DNA from: Xestospongia muta
Taxonomy: Eukaryota > Porifera > Demospongiae > Haplosclerida > Petrosiidae
Length of the DNA: 64,000 nt
Assembly (NCBI GenBank): GCA_963693285.1
Contig: OY848923.1
Span: forward strand, 2,738,038-2,802,037
Direction: 5' to 3'
Shown here: positions 1 to 12,186 of the stretch, in pieces
How the letters are laid out: every line of letters starts with the position of its first letter
How positions within the stretch are numbered: position 1 is the first letter of the stretch
Program-made: the position numbers and the translations under genes
The notes under the pieces: generated by a model
What the model was told of the DNA's origin: nothing
The model's database searches: none
What the model saw: only the letters and a program-made list of their open reading frames with translations

Positions 1-1870
1 TTGTTCTTATTTCATATGAGAGAATATTTTAAACAAGATATGAATACTATTGCTAGGTACAAGTACTTTACTTAAAGTTGTGACTGTTTTTCACTTGTAA
101 GAATAGTGCAGTATAATTATGATACATGCACTTTGCTACCTAATTAGAAACATTCTAACAATTTGTAATGTTTACTGTGACAAACATGATGGTATAAAAA
201 TTACTATGTGACAAATACATGAAAGCTGTGGGCATATATGTGTATCTTTTGTTGTCTTATTGTTTCTTAACACATTTCACATTGCTGTAGAAATACCAGT
301 GCAAAGTCTTTATATGTAAGACATATTGCAGAGTATTGTCTATCTCTGATATCTCTAATGACATCACATTGTGTACAGTGAAATATTTAAATATCAGATT
401 GGAGTGTTTGTTATGTATCTATATAAGATGTGCCGATTGTAATATTGGGAGTGAGGCTACAAAACAGTATACCCAATGGAAGCTTCATGCACTGTGCATT
501 ATAATAATGATCTGGTATAGTTTTTTGCTAGTTATAGATATTGTTTATTTCCTTTTGCTTTGAACAATGTTATGGTCATTAAATGGAATTTTGCAAATTA
601 GGTAAATAATATTATAAACCATACACCATTCACTAGTGACAAAATGTATACCTTTATTAGACATATCTTTTGAAGCACATTTACTATCATTAGAACTTGT
701 AATAATACTTTTGGTTTGCTTCTAGTTAATTAGAGTGTGAACAAATGTGACTTAAAAACATTTTAAACAAAGAGTATGATTAAATAATGATACTTTATAG
801 CTAATGATGAATCTATCATCAAGTAATCAAATAGTGTACACTTAAGAGTATTACTGTTAGCATTAGAAGTGACAGGAATGCTGTAAAATAAGCAAAAAGT
901 AGTCTATAAAATTTAATGCATGAATTACCGTATTATAGACCACACTGTTTCTACAAGTGACAACAGTCACGCCCTTTTAGGTATTGTCTTCAGTGTCTTA
1001 GTCAAGATAATTGATAATATTAATATGTTATTGTTGCATTAATTGTGTTACCACCTCTTCCATAAAATCATAAATTAAAAACTGCTACATAATTAAAAGT
1101 GACCTTAAAAAACTCTTAAACAAAGAATAAGACAACAGATATGAACTTAGTAGTTTATGGTTATAGTAGCATATATAGTGCAAACATGAGCATGTATACC
1201 ATATATATATACATGGGAGAGGAATGATACATAGATATATTTGAATACATTGCTACATCTATATACATGTATTGTGTTAATGGATACTATTGTATGTACA
1301 GATTTTTATAATAATATTAATAATAATAATATTTGTGATTGGTAATTTACATCTTCTCTACAATGCTATAACGATGCTTGTTTACTTGATGAGAAATATA
1401 CATCAACTTAACTATAGTATAGCAGTAATGGGTCTATGATGGTAAATATACAATGTTATTTACATTTAATTACCAATTGTTTTATTATGTTGGTAAATAT
1501 CCATCATATTGCCATCACCCACACAACATATGTAGATCTCATGTATTTTCCATCCAAGATTACATCAATAAACCAACAGTGGGGTTTTCTGGATGAGATT
1601 ATCCAATAGTAAAAGCATTGTAATAAAAACACCAATTGGAAAGAATTGGAAAACAACAGTTGGAAATAGGTATCATTTCTCTGTGAGATGTTTTAACTAT
1701 TATATCCCTACATTTCATGAATTTTTTGAATTTTTATATATTAGATTGCATTGCATTTCTTCTAAAAATAGTCCTTTTATAATAATAATGTTATTGTCAT
1801 TTTAATGTATATGTGAGTAAGTAACAAATAATTGAACTAACCTGGTAGTTAAACAAGGCTACACATCATG
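1..1870. other. Intergenic DNA, no gene seen
   Basis: AT-rich sequence with scattered stops in all frames. The short open frames at 336-563 and 1593-1805 on the plus strand have low-complexity composition, no recognisable domain and no splice context. No RNA gene was recognised. Confidence 0.6.
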
Positions 1871-2058
1871 GGTGGTTCTTGGTGTAACTTGACTATGATG
1901 ACATCATAATGAATGACACATGTGATGTCATCATATTGATGACATCACCTAAACCCTAAACCAAACCTAGGATTATTAACTCTATGACACATAGTGATGT
2001 CACCATAGGACACGTTGTTACATCATCAGTCAAATTACACCAATGCAAGAAGCACCCC
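1871..2058. mobile_element. hAT-like MITE, copy 1 (188 bp)
   Basis: The element begins GGTGGTTCTTGGTGTAACTT and ends in a diverged inverted copy (...AAGAAGCACCCC). It is flanked by a perfect 8-bp direct repeat, ACATCATG, at 1863-1870 and 2059-2066. A second copy with its own 8-bp duplication lies at 14941-15125. Eight-bp target duplications plus short terminal inverted repeats and no coding capacity indicate a non-autonomous hAT-superfamily element. The interior is rich in TGATGACATCA-like palindromes. The superfamily assignment rests on duplication length only. Confidence 0.8.
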
Positions 2059-2221
2059 ACATCATGTCACCATTTTCATTGAGATTACTAGAAGGTTGTT
2101 TTCTCCTTAGAACAGATAAACAGAAATATGTACAAGAAAGACAAAGGAACAACTCGATCAAAATCAAGAGTAACCAACCACCTTCCATTTCTTGAAATAA
2201 TAATTAATTTATTCAATGTAA

Positions 2222-2536
2222 ATAACAAAATGGCGTCTCTTCTTAAAGCAGATACCCTAGGCTATGTAAATAACATAATAGCTTTGTAGTTATCATGGTC
2301 AACAGTAAAAGAGGAAAAGATAAAACTGTGTTGTCCCTAAGATGGATGGTGGTGGTTAATGTTGTAGCTTTTGCTGTTGAGGTGCTTGAAATAACACTTC
2401 TTAAAGCAGACACCTTATGAAAAAAACATAACTTTCTGTGTAAAGAATATCTTTAGAATAGCTTTGTAGTCAATGGTAAAGAAGAAGGAAAAGATGTGTT
2501 ATCCCTATGATAGACAGTGGTGGTTAATGTTTTAGT
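2222..2536. repeat. Diverged tandem duplication of about 150 bp
   Basis: Copy 1 (about 2222-2370) and copy 2 (about 2390-2536) share in order a CTTCTTAAAGCAGA-type block, an ATAGCTTTGTAGT block, a GAGGAAAAGAT-like block and GGTGGTTAATGTT. Neither copy codes. Small indels show it is not recent. Confidence 0.6.
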
Positions 2537-2928
2537 TTAAACCCTTAAATATCAGAAAATAACTAGACTAGATTATTAGAAAGAATGTAAGGTTCAGTAA
2601 AAAGTATAAATTTGAAAGAATCACGTAAAAATGCCAAGGAATAACCGTTAACATACCTTAATATTGTCATGTTATAATAATAAACATTGATTACAAAATA
2701 TTTATTAATTATATGTTTAAGAAAGTCAGTTCTTAACAAAGTTTATTAGCAATATAATAATGTTATAACTCTTGCATCTATCACTGATTATAAAACAAAA
2801 ATGTACCTAAAATAGCAGACTCATATTATTAATGTTAGCTATAAAATTAATATAAAGACATATTCAATTTACATAATTTGTAAATTTAAATTTGATTTAA
2901 ATTATATTACCATCAATCATTGCTTGTA
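2537..2928. other. Short spacer downstream of RabA
   Basis: About 390 bp of AT-rich sequence just 3' of the RabA stop codon; it probably includes the RabA 3' UTR. No unambiguous polyadenylation signal or other feature could be assigned. Confidence 0.4.
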
Positions 2929-5513
2929 TTAATAACAGTTTATTATTGCAAGAACAAAAGCCAATAGGGCAATAAATGCAAACCAAAAGAAATACCAATT
3001 GAATGAAGATTCTTTTGAGTCAATAGGTTCTTTAGGTTGCTTCGGTTCTTCTTTAGGTTGTTTTGGTTCTTCTTTAGGTTGCTTCGGTTCTTCTTTAGGT
3101 TGTTTTGGTTCTTCTTTAGGTTGTTTTGGTTCTTCTTTAGGTTGCTTTGGTTCTTCTTTGGGCTCTAATTTCTCAATCAAAGCATCCAGCAAGTAATCAA
3201 TAGTTTCATTTATATTGGTGTTATCCTTTACACTCGTTTCAAAGTACTTTAGAGCCTTACTTTTTGCAAACTTTTCGGCTTCATCTTTGCTTACAGCTCT
3301 CTTATCTGTGAGATCTGCCTTGTTTCCAACCAATACAATTATTGCATCTTCTAATCCTTTTTCTTTAATAACATCTATCCTAATAAGAGAAAAGTTCCCA
3401 AAAAAAGTTTTTAATACATACTTAATGTATAATTTGTTTGTAAAGTTGATTATACAATGCTTACTTCTTTGCTAGATCAGTAAATGATTCTTTCTTTGTC
3501 AGATCAAACATAAGAATAAACCCACTAGTACCTTGATAGTAAGCTAAAACAATGGATTTATATCGTTCATCACCAGCTGTATCCCATATTTGCAAATCAT
3601 ATTTTTGGGTATTTCTATATAAGAAAAGAAATATTGATCTTGTACATTTACACTGTGGTACTCTCAAATTTTATTCATATAATTTTGAATCTAGCTGTCA
3701 ATTAATTAGTAGTTAAAATTGAATTGCATATAAAATGTAATGTACAGTCCATATCCACCTTTTCTTGATAGAACATCTATTTGTTCTTAATTAAATCTTG
3801 TTGAACTGTTTATTTACTGATCTTCATATTTATAGAGATATCCTACATGTGTGTGGACTATGCTAATGTAATCTACATATTGTGTTTCTAGCATTATTAA
3901 TTGGGTTGATACATCCTTAGTGTCATCTACTACATATCATCATCATGGATATCTGGAATAGTATATACATTCTAGTGTTATTTTTGCTTCCTTTTGGCAT
4001 CCATCAGGTGAATGTAGTATACACCACCTGTTGATAGCTGGGTTTATAGTAATATAAACTATTGATTGTTTTGGTGTAATGGTAGTATTATTACCAGCTG
4101 TATCCCATTTTGTAATTCATAATTTTTATTATTTCTACATAAAAAAATGATACTTATCATTTGCATTAATACCCTGTACTCATCATTTTCGTTCTATAGT
4201 TTTGAATCTATCTGTCAATTATTTTGTAATTCAATTGCATGCAAAGACGTAATGTGCAGTCCACATCCAACTTTTCTTAATAGAATATCCATTTGTTCTT
4301 AGTTGAAATTTGTTGAACCGTTTATTTGTTAACCTCCATATTCATGCCATATACTACAAGTGCATAGATTCAGTTAATATAATCTAGATTTTATGTTTCT
4401 GATGTACATGTATTGGGTTGATTTATCTAGATCTACTATATATTTGGCTATATCTACTACATATCATTGTCATGGATTCTTGTACTATATATATCCTAGT
4501 GTTTTTTTTGTTTCCTTCTTGCACCCATCAGGTGTATGTAGTATAATATATGCATCATCTGTTGATACATAGGTATACAGTAATATGACCTTTGATCGTT
4601 TTGTTGATATGGTAATATTACACATACATATATCCTACAAGTGCGTGAACTCTGCTAATGTTATCTCGATTTCGTGCTTCTAGTGTACAGATCATTTATT
4701 GTATTAATTTATCCTTGAGCTACTACATATCAACATCATGGATTCCTCCATTATATCCTAGTGTTATTTCTTGTTTCCTTTTGGCAATTATCCAGGTGTA
4801 TGTAGTATGCACCATCTGCTTGTTACCTGGAAAACCTATCAATCATTTTGCTGTTATGGTAGTAGTACAATGTGCACTACTTTACTTTAATAATTATATT
4901 GATTTCTACATCATATCTATGTATCTTTGAACACATATTAATTATTTCTTACTAATACTATATTGTATTTAAAATGGCTACCAAATCATCCTACATGCTA
5001 CTCTTTCGAAAGATTTTAGTAACTTTTTTTCTTTTCTATAGAATCTCTTTGCACTTTTTTAAAATAACTTTTTATTTTTTTAGTGAAGGTTGCTAGTAAA
5101 GACTTCTATTTTGTAATACTTTTTCAATTCCATACTATAATGTTTTTCTTCTAGCACTGTTATATTTATTGTTATTATTACACACATATTTAAGCAAGCA
5201 GAGTTGGTAAGTGTTGGCAATTGAAAGTATTTAGAACAACCTATAAATACAAAACTAACAAACAATTGTTGATCAATAGGAAAACAAAAAATTAGATTAT
5301 CCTATAAACTAAAGATTATTATAAGCATTACTTCAAATTATAGATACTGCATTTAAAAACTATGACATACCTTGACACTGTCTTTTTCCTGAAATCAATT
5401 CCCACTGTAGGAATATATTTTTCAGAGAAACTGTCATCACAATATCTTGAAAGAAAGGCTGTTTTCCCTACACCAGCATCACCCACAATTAAAAACTTGT
5501 AACTTACACTCAT
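2929..5513 (-). CDS. RabA: Rab3-like GTPase with hydrophobic C-terminal tail
   Basis: Three exons, read on the minus strand: 5371-5513, 3465-3614 and 2929-3379, joined by GT-AG introns in phase 2, giving 247 residues. Exon 1 carries the P-loop GDAGVGKT and the switch I Thr (YIPTVGIDF). Exon 2 carries switch II as WDTAGDERY. Exon 3 carries NKAD and TSVKD (the SAK motif). The catalytic Gln of WDTAGQE is Asp here, which in Rab proteins usually cripples GTP hydrolysis. The C-terminal region has six KEEPKQP repeats, then about 24 hydrophobic residues rich in Phe/Trp/Leu ending INCY. There is no CC or CXC prenylation motif. A tail-anchored membrane GTPase is inferred. ATG at 5513 is chosen because it sits just before the P-loop, as in the other cluster members. 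Confidence 0.85.
2932..3003 (-). other. Predicted tail-anchor transmembrane segment of RabA
   Basis: The last 24 or so codons encode an uninterrupted hydrophobic stretch (core [17 protein letters not shown]) ending three residues before the stop. Its position at the extreme C-terminus matches the layout of tail-anchored proteins. This replaces the geranylgeranylated cysteines normal for Rabs. Confidence 0.75.
3034..3159 (-). repeat. In-frame 21-bp coding minisatellite (six KEEPKQP units)
   Basis: Six perfect heptad-length units are encoded head to tail between the GTPase fold and the hydrophobic tail of RabA. The nucleotide units differ only at synonymous C/T positions, so the protein repeat is exact. 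It forms a charged, proline-rich linker of 42 residues. Confidence 0.9.
3570..4840. repeat. Tandem array in RabA intron 1, including a decayed exon-2 copy
   Basis: A unit of about 524 bp runs from inside exon 2 into intron 1 (about 3570-4093), repeats at about 4094-4617, and recurs in shortened form at about 4620-4840. The second copy begins with a degenerate fragment of the switch II exon (ACCAGCTGTATCCCAT on the plus strand, complement of the WDTAG codons). All copies share the landmark CATCATGGAT...TAGTGTTATTT...CAGGTGTATGTAGTAT. The fragment cannot code for a full exon. Confidence 0.7.
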
Positions 5514-7448
5514 AATACCTCCGTTTTAGCAGTACTTGCTGTAGTTCAACAGGACAGACTAAAAAATTACATTGAAACACCGGTTTAAATTGAATGCACT
5601 TTGGATATGTGAGGTTACACCTACTTGTTTGCACATAATTTTTAATCAGGCATGTATGTGGTAGCTGTGTCTATGTAACCCAGATTATCCATTGAAATGT
5701 ATTGACAGAAAGTAATGAATATATCACTCAAAACTAATCAAAATATTTTAATTCTTTGTAGTATTTCTTTATATGGCAATCCCTTCATTATAACTTAGTT
5801 ATAAGTTAAAACAAGGTTTCTAAGCATCACAGACACAATTGGTCAAATGCTTAATTTGTTCATCTTTCTGCCTTTACCTCTGCCTCTACTTTACTGTTCA
5901 TGGTAACTCAATAACCATAAACAGTTTGGACGCCAAAATCATAGAGATAACACATTCAATGCAACTACAATGGATGACCTTTTGTAGGCCTCGTTTTGAG
6001 TACTTTAGAAACAAAAATAGTGTTTTCAACAGTTTACTATCAATAGGTACTCCTTTAAGAAACTGATGCAAATGAAGAATACTATTTCATTGTAGGTAAA
6101 CTGTAGGTAAACTAACATTGTAACCTATACTAATAGTTTGACTCTAAAAAATGAAGTAAATGTATTGAATGATAATATCAGTCCAATACAAAGAATACAA
6201 ATACAAGTTAGTAGGGATGGTAATTGCATCTCCTCTACATAATAGTAAAAGTACAGAGTGCAGCAATACATTGCTGATATTGTTTAAGAGATTTAGAGAG
6301 TTGGTGTATATCTTTATTGCTTGTCTAATTTTGCAATATTTGGTTTACAATTTTGGCATTACACCTAGATGTGTGTAAGATAATCAAAGACAAGAAGACG
6401 CATTGATATAAGGTAACACACCTAGATGTGTGCAAGGTGATAAGAGATATGACACATTGATACAAAGATAAGGCATTATCACATCATGTGTGTCAAAAGG
6501 AAAAGAGATGACACAAGAATAAACACATGACATGTATGCATTAATGAAATGGAGGAAAAAACTACTAGATATTCACATACAATAACAAACATTTTCAGTC
6601 ATGTGGTAGAAGTGCTTATCTAGGGATGCCCCGGATCATCCATTGAAATGTATTGTCAGAAACAAATCAGAATATATCACTCAAAACAAATCAGTATACC
6701 TAATAATTGCCAGTCTTCCTCCTTAGAATAATGTCCATGTTGTGACTGATTTATAGGGTAAAGCAATGTTTCTAAGCATCCCAGTAGAAGTCAATGAATA
6801 TGCTAAATTGTTCATGTTTCTTCTTCGTCTTTTTCTTCTTTTGTCCACAACAATAACTCAAAAAGTAAATAAAGATTTGCTACTATTTTCACTGATGTAG
6901 CTCAATCCGAAACAAACTATCTGCTTATGCAACGAGCACTTTTGAAACAAAAGCAAGTAATTTCAGGAGTCTACTTTCAAGAGTTATTTTTGAAAACCCA
7001 TCTTTCTGAACAATTTTATTGACAGGAAAGAAATTTAAATGGATGCAAATGGGAGAATATTAAAACATAGTTCAGCTTATAAAAAATCAAAGAAAATTAT
7101 TTATGACTAATGAGCTAATGAATTAAGTTCTAGTTATGACACATTGAATTAAGTAACATTACAATTTTTTATTGTATTCTAAAGACAGAACCATTCCAAA
7201 GTTACCAGTTAATTAAAATTTCCTGTTATCACTTCAGTCATGATAATTATTAATTCTTCATCACAATAGGCAAGAACTATTTTTGTGAGCTGGTTGAACA
7301 TGGAACCTTGCTGCCTTCTAGTGCGCATGTATGCTACAGCTTTTTCTATTGGCTATCAAAATATTTGCATTTTAAAAAATCAAGAAAGCAAATAAATAAA
7401 ATATTTTATAAAAAATGAATTAAATGTAGGTAATATCAGTCCAATGCA

Positions 7449-7653
7449 AAGAATGCAAACAAGAGAGTAGTAATGGCAATTGTATTATCCCTGTATAATA
7501 GCACAGGTACCACAAACGTTTTAGGATATTCACAAACTATATCAAAATCACTTAAATAGTATCATGATCACTGATATATTATTGCTGCAACCTAAGCCTG
7601 TGCTATTATGTAGGAGATTTAATTGCCATCCCTAATATATTGTTTGCATTCTG
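7449..7653. repeat. Imperfect palindromic element with 55-60-bp inverted arms
   Basis: The left arm (7449-7507) and the right arm (7597-7653, inverted) share AGAATGCAAACAA, ATGGCAATT and ATAATAGCACAGG in the same order. A related single arm lies at 6181-6246. The layout suggests a short non-autonomous element or fold-back repeat. No clear target duplication was found. Confidence 0.5.
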
Positions 7654-8720
7654 TAGTGTATTGAATTATGTATCAGTATGTATGTTAATTTGTCATTATT
7701 ATGTTTATTAGATATAATTACATAGTGAGCATGCTGAGTTTGTGATTACTCCATATGTTTACTTTTTTGTTGTGTTATCTCTCCCTTGTATTATTCCTTG
7801 TTGTATCTCTATCAATCTTGGTTATTTCAAGAAACTTATAACACATTCTTTGATAGACTGATAATAGCCATCCTTAAATTTATATATCTGGCTTGCATAG
7901 TCTATATGTGATAAACATCTTTACATCTTAAAGACATTTATATAGGCGATTAGTATCTAAAGTTGTATCATTGAGATACCAGCATAAATGGCATTGAAAT
8001 CAATCATTATACTGAAGAAAAGTCATAGTGCTTTGATAAAAATGATCATTATAATATCTTGCAGGAAAAGATGTTTTTCCCAGCAATCAAATTGTACTTT
8101 ACTTATCATTTCTAGCAGCCATATAGGTAACAGTATTAACACACACCAGTTTAAATACCAATACTTGTTACAATGATTACTTGCAAATGAGTAAGTGTGA
8201 AATTAGAAAATAGATCCAACTAGAACCACTTTATATATTCATTGACTTACTGTGGAAAGATTTCACATAATAATCATGTTGTTGTATATAAATACCAGTG
8301 CTTATAAAGAAACATCACATCGTTTAATTTTAATGGTTTCAGTGTTAGATATTTGTTTTAGACATATTTATTGTGCAGGAGCTCATAGCTTTGAAAAGGA
8401 GGAAGGAGCATTAAACTTTGGGAGGCTACGGGCCTATCTCCTATACATACATATTCATATTTAAATGCAAAGAGGGTACAGATAGTCAACTATGTGATGT
8501 TGTGCTAATATCTAAAGCTTCTTTCTACATGTTTACTGATTAGTTTATGGATGCTTTGTTGACAAATCTTGCTCATGATGGCTTCAACAATTTGGCAACA
8601 AACTACAAAGATTACTTCGCTTCTTATTGGCTTCAATATTGGGCTGTGTTAATATTGGGATGCACATCATTATTTAATATATCTTCTGATGCATTACTAA
8701 ATTTTGTCTATATATTTAAT

Positions 8721-8723
<3 letters not shown>

Positions 8724-8773
<50 letters not shown>
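8724..8773. repeat. (TA)n microsatellite
   Basis: About 50 bp of uninterrupted alternating T and A in the spacer upstream of RabA. Confidence 0.9.
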
Positions 8774-8776
<3 letters not shown>

Positions 8777-9076
8777 TATATATTATATATATACTCGTAT
8801 TTATGTACAAAGCTGACTGATACTATTTAACTTCACAGCAGATTACTTTCCTACAACAAGCTTGTCAATCGAACACCCCTTAATTGTACCTTCAGCTAAA
8901 ATTAATAATGCCTTTAAAAACAAGACAAAAAATGAATCAAGACAATAATCAAATTTTACAAGATATATATACAATAGTGTTTGTATACAACCTACAAACA
9001 TTTAAAACCCAAAAAATCCTAAGATATTAAATCACATTATACAATCAACATTACTAGTGTCAGTCCTTAAAAACAG

Positions 9077-11682
9077 CTAACACGAACATCGTGATGATGA
9101 TCCACTGCCACTTGTAGGCTTCTGGGGTTGAGGCTCTTCTGTTGTTTCCTGTTTCAGCTCAGGTTGATTTGGTTCTCCAGTTAGCTTCACAACAGGTTCT
9201 TTTGGGACAAATGTATCATGTTCTTTTGGAATGTTTTCGATAATGGCATCCACTAAGTAGTTAAAACTCTCATCTATTTTTGTGTCATCTTTTGCACTTG
9301 CTTCTATATACTTCATTTTTGAACTATCTGCAAATGCTTGAGCAACTTCATTGCTTACTGCTCTCTCTTCTCTGAGATCTGCCTTACTACCAACAAATAG
9401 AATGACAACATTTTCTGGTGCCAACTCTTCAATTGTTTGCAACCTTATGTTATGCATTTGTATGTATGTGTGTGTGTGTGTAAGAGAGAGAATGAGAGAA
9501 TTTGTTAGTAGTCTTACTATTTCCTCTACATAATTAAAATGCGCAAACACTTACCACTGGCTACAAGCTTGAAATGACTCTTCATTCGTCAAATCAAACA
9601 TCAAAATAAATCCATGAGCTCCATGATAGTAAGCTGTTGTAATAGCTTTATAGCGTTCCTGACCTGCAGTATCCCAAATCTGCAAATTAATTCGTTCATT
9701 ATTTCTATAAAACAAGAATATAATGCTAAAATGTTACTTGAATATGTGTTATTATGACAATTAAATACTCATTTAACATTCATTCAAGACTACACAAAGC
9801 ACACTGTAAAAATTAATACGTCATTTTAACAACTAATTTATACACCTTAAGTGGGTGTGTTACTATGAAATATAGACTTCTTGTGAATTACTCACTGTCT
9901 ACTTTGTTGGTATGTTGTACTTTCATAACAAATTATACAGTATTTCACATGTATTCATTATTCCAATCCAGCCACATAAGGTATAAATTAGTTGTTAAAA
10001 TAACAAATTAATTTTTACAGTGCCGAATAAACAATAAAAAATAAACAAAATAAACAACTACATCCAAAACACAAAATTCAATTATCCACAAATTTGATGT
10101 GGGATTTTATTAGTGTTTGTTTATAAAACTATAACAATTTTTATTAAGCTATTGCTGTCATAGTTATAATAGTTATAATATCTATGTCTACAAAATGTGT
10201 AGCTTAGCTAAAGAACAGTACTGCAGCCACTATGCAATTTAAGTATGGCTCTTGCCACACCCCATTATGGTTAAACTTTGCCACACCTATGTTGAGCAAA
10301 TGCAGTACATTGAACTATTATGAATTGTTTTAAGAATTTGAAAACAACCCATTACTCATTTCACTCAAAAATTCTCAAGTTAATATATTGATGTAATTTA
10401 GCTACTACTTTGGTATAAGAATTCTACATTTTAGTGCTTTTCATTTTATTATAGTAATCTATATATATTAATATATTAATATATTAAAGACTGAAGACTT
10501 TAAAGAAACATGGAATTAGTAATATTTATTTCTGAGTCTCAAGAGATGACAACGCTGAAGCCTATAGAAGTTGTTTTATATGAGAATTGTCTAAGCCTAT
10601 GTTAAATACAATCAGCCACACCCCTAAAATATCAACAAATACTGCAAAATTGGTATAACAATCATGAATTTAGTCATCTTTGTAATTATAGTTCCTAAAC
10701 CTATATAGTCAAAGTATAACCTACTTAAGTAAATGTTTTAGGACTAACCGAAACATCACAACAACTAAAGTAATAAACAGCAACATGTATAATATGAAAC
10801 AAGTAATTATGTATCAACTATGTCCTCTGACAAGTATAAGATTAGGGTTTGTCTTTTCCTATGGCCCACAGACATTGCAACATTTAAATCATTTTACTTG
10901 TCAACAAAAGACAACAATTTTCAATTTAAGATAATCTTTTTATAATCAAAGTATCAAACGTAGCTAATGTTGACTTGAATCCATTAAGTTAACGATTCTA
11001 AACCTTATAATATACTACATTTAGTGGTAGACACAATAGAATTTGCCATATTGGAAGTAGAGACAAAACAGGTACCATAAAGCAGAAAATAGTCATGTTA
11101 CAATAATAAAGTACAAATATTTTTTGGTGAGATTTGCATTTCCTACGTAGCCAGGGAAAAATAATCAACAAGGAATAATTATTACTTCAGAACAGTGTGA
11201 AAGAGTTTGTTTTGTTAGTGGCTACCATGTTTACTGACATATTTGGGAGGCAGACATGTTAATAAACTTGACAAAACTTTCACTACAAATGCTTGTTACC
11301 TATTTTTTCTTATTAATTGTTGAAGAAATTATTTCGTGTGCTAAAGTTTTGTTGCTTTCTAAACCCACTATTATTAATATTTCCATTCAATGGTAGAACC
11401 CAGAAATGCGAGGCTAAGTAAGTGATGCAACTTAATAGCTTATAACAAACTGTGACTATATATATAGATACAAAAATTAATCCAGGACGATATTTATACA
11501 CAGAAAATCCCTGAAAACTACCTTGTCAAAACCTTTTGCTTGAAATCAATGCCTACTGTTTGAATAAACACTGGATCAAAGTGGTCATCACAAAATCTTG
11601 AGATGAAAGCAGTTTTTCCTACACCAGAGTCACCCACCAAAAGTATTTTGAACAAGACCTCTTCATCACTGTCTACATTCAT
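9077..11682 (-). CDS. RabB: Rab3-like GTPase with Ser in the G4 motif
   Basis: Exons on the minus strand are 11522-11682, 9555-9704 and 9077-9443; phase-2 GT-AG introns give 225 residues. Motifs in order: P-loop GDSGVGKT, switch [11 protein letters not shown], switch [12 protein letters not shown]4 as GSKAD instead of GNKxD, and EASAKDD. The middle-exon sequence ([22 protein letters not shown]) resembles Rab3 most. The long hypervariable tail is Pro/Glu/Gln-rich and ends SSSRCSC, a CXC double geranylgeranylation motif. Ser for Asn in G4 could weaken guanine binding; it is clear in the DNA (codon AGT). Intron 2 contains TG and GA repeats next to the acceptor. ATG 11682 gives an N-terminus like its neighbours'. 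Confidence 0.87.
9705..11521 (-). other. Long RabB intron 1, nothing recognised inside
   Basis: About 1.8 kb between the P-loop exon and the switch II exon. It is AT-rich with no Rab exon copies or transposon ends that could be identified. The open frame at 11313-11501 shows no domain. Confidence 0.5.
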
Positions 11683-12186
11683 GATGACTAGGTAACCAAC
11701 GTAGCCAGTAACACTGAACAGGAGTGTACTACACAGGAAGCCTTGAGAAAATGAGACTCCGCCCTAATATGTTTGATTATTCTGAATATACATACAATGT
11801 TTGTATAGCAGGGCTGCTTATCACGTGTTGTATATAGTAAGCTAAAATTACAAATATATTAGGTACAATGCTACACATTTTCAAAGATATGTAACTGTGT
11901 GTATACTTATCATGACACCATTATGATTAATATGTGTACTTTAAAAGGGTAGTACCATCATCAAAGTTTAGCCTAACAATATCTAGTAACAAGTAATAAT
12001 ACATTCATTTCAACTGTGCTTCCTCTTTTCTATTTGTATAAAAGTGTATAATATACTTTATATATAGGCAATGTCTTGATAGATAGATAATAAATTTTGC
12101 TGTGAAAACAAACTAATTATACTGTATAGCAAAAAAGGTCATAGTAATGGTTATGCTCTAAGCATACATGTAGCATTGTAGAACAA
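11683..12186. other. RabB-RabC spacer (about 500 bp)
   Basis: It should hold the RabB upstream region and the RabC 3' UTR. No coding sequence, repeat or RNA gene was recognised. Confidence 0.5.

Larger units (their letters stand above)
5514..9076. other. Spacer between RabB and RabA, diverged repeats only
   Basis: No gene could be supported. Two diverged copies of one block are visible, about 5640-6246 and about 6600-7507 (shared landmarks CATTGAAATGTATTG, ATATATCACTCAAAAC, TTTCTAAGCATC, ATATCAGTCCAAT). The plus-strand open frame at 8547-8816 is partly made by a TA microsatellite and has no recognised domain. Confidence 0.5.

Noticed and set aside
336..563. Plus-strand open frame of 75 codons
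   Set aside because: No motif, no neighbours on that strand and composition like the surrounding AT-rich spacer.
2999..3196. Plus-strand open frame with LGCFGSS repeats
   Set aside because: It is the antisense shadow of the KEEPKQP repeat in the last RabA exon.
7988..8464. Two adjacent plus-strand open frames
   Set aside because: Low-complexity hydrophobic translations without any domain or consistent splice sites.
8547..8816. Plus-strand open frame of 89 codons
   Set aside because: Its end is a TA microsatellite, the rest shows no domain and no splice or regulatory context.
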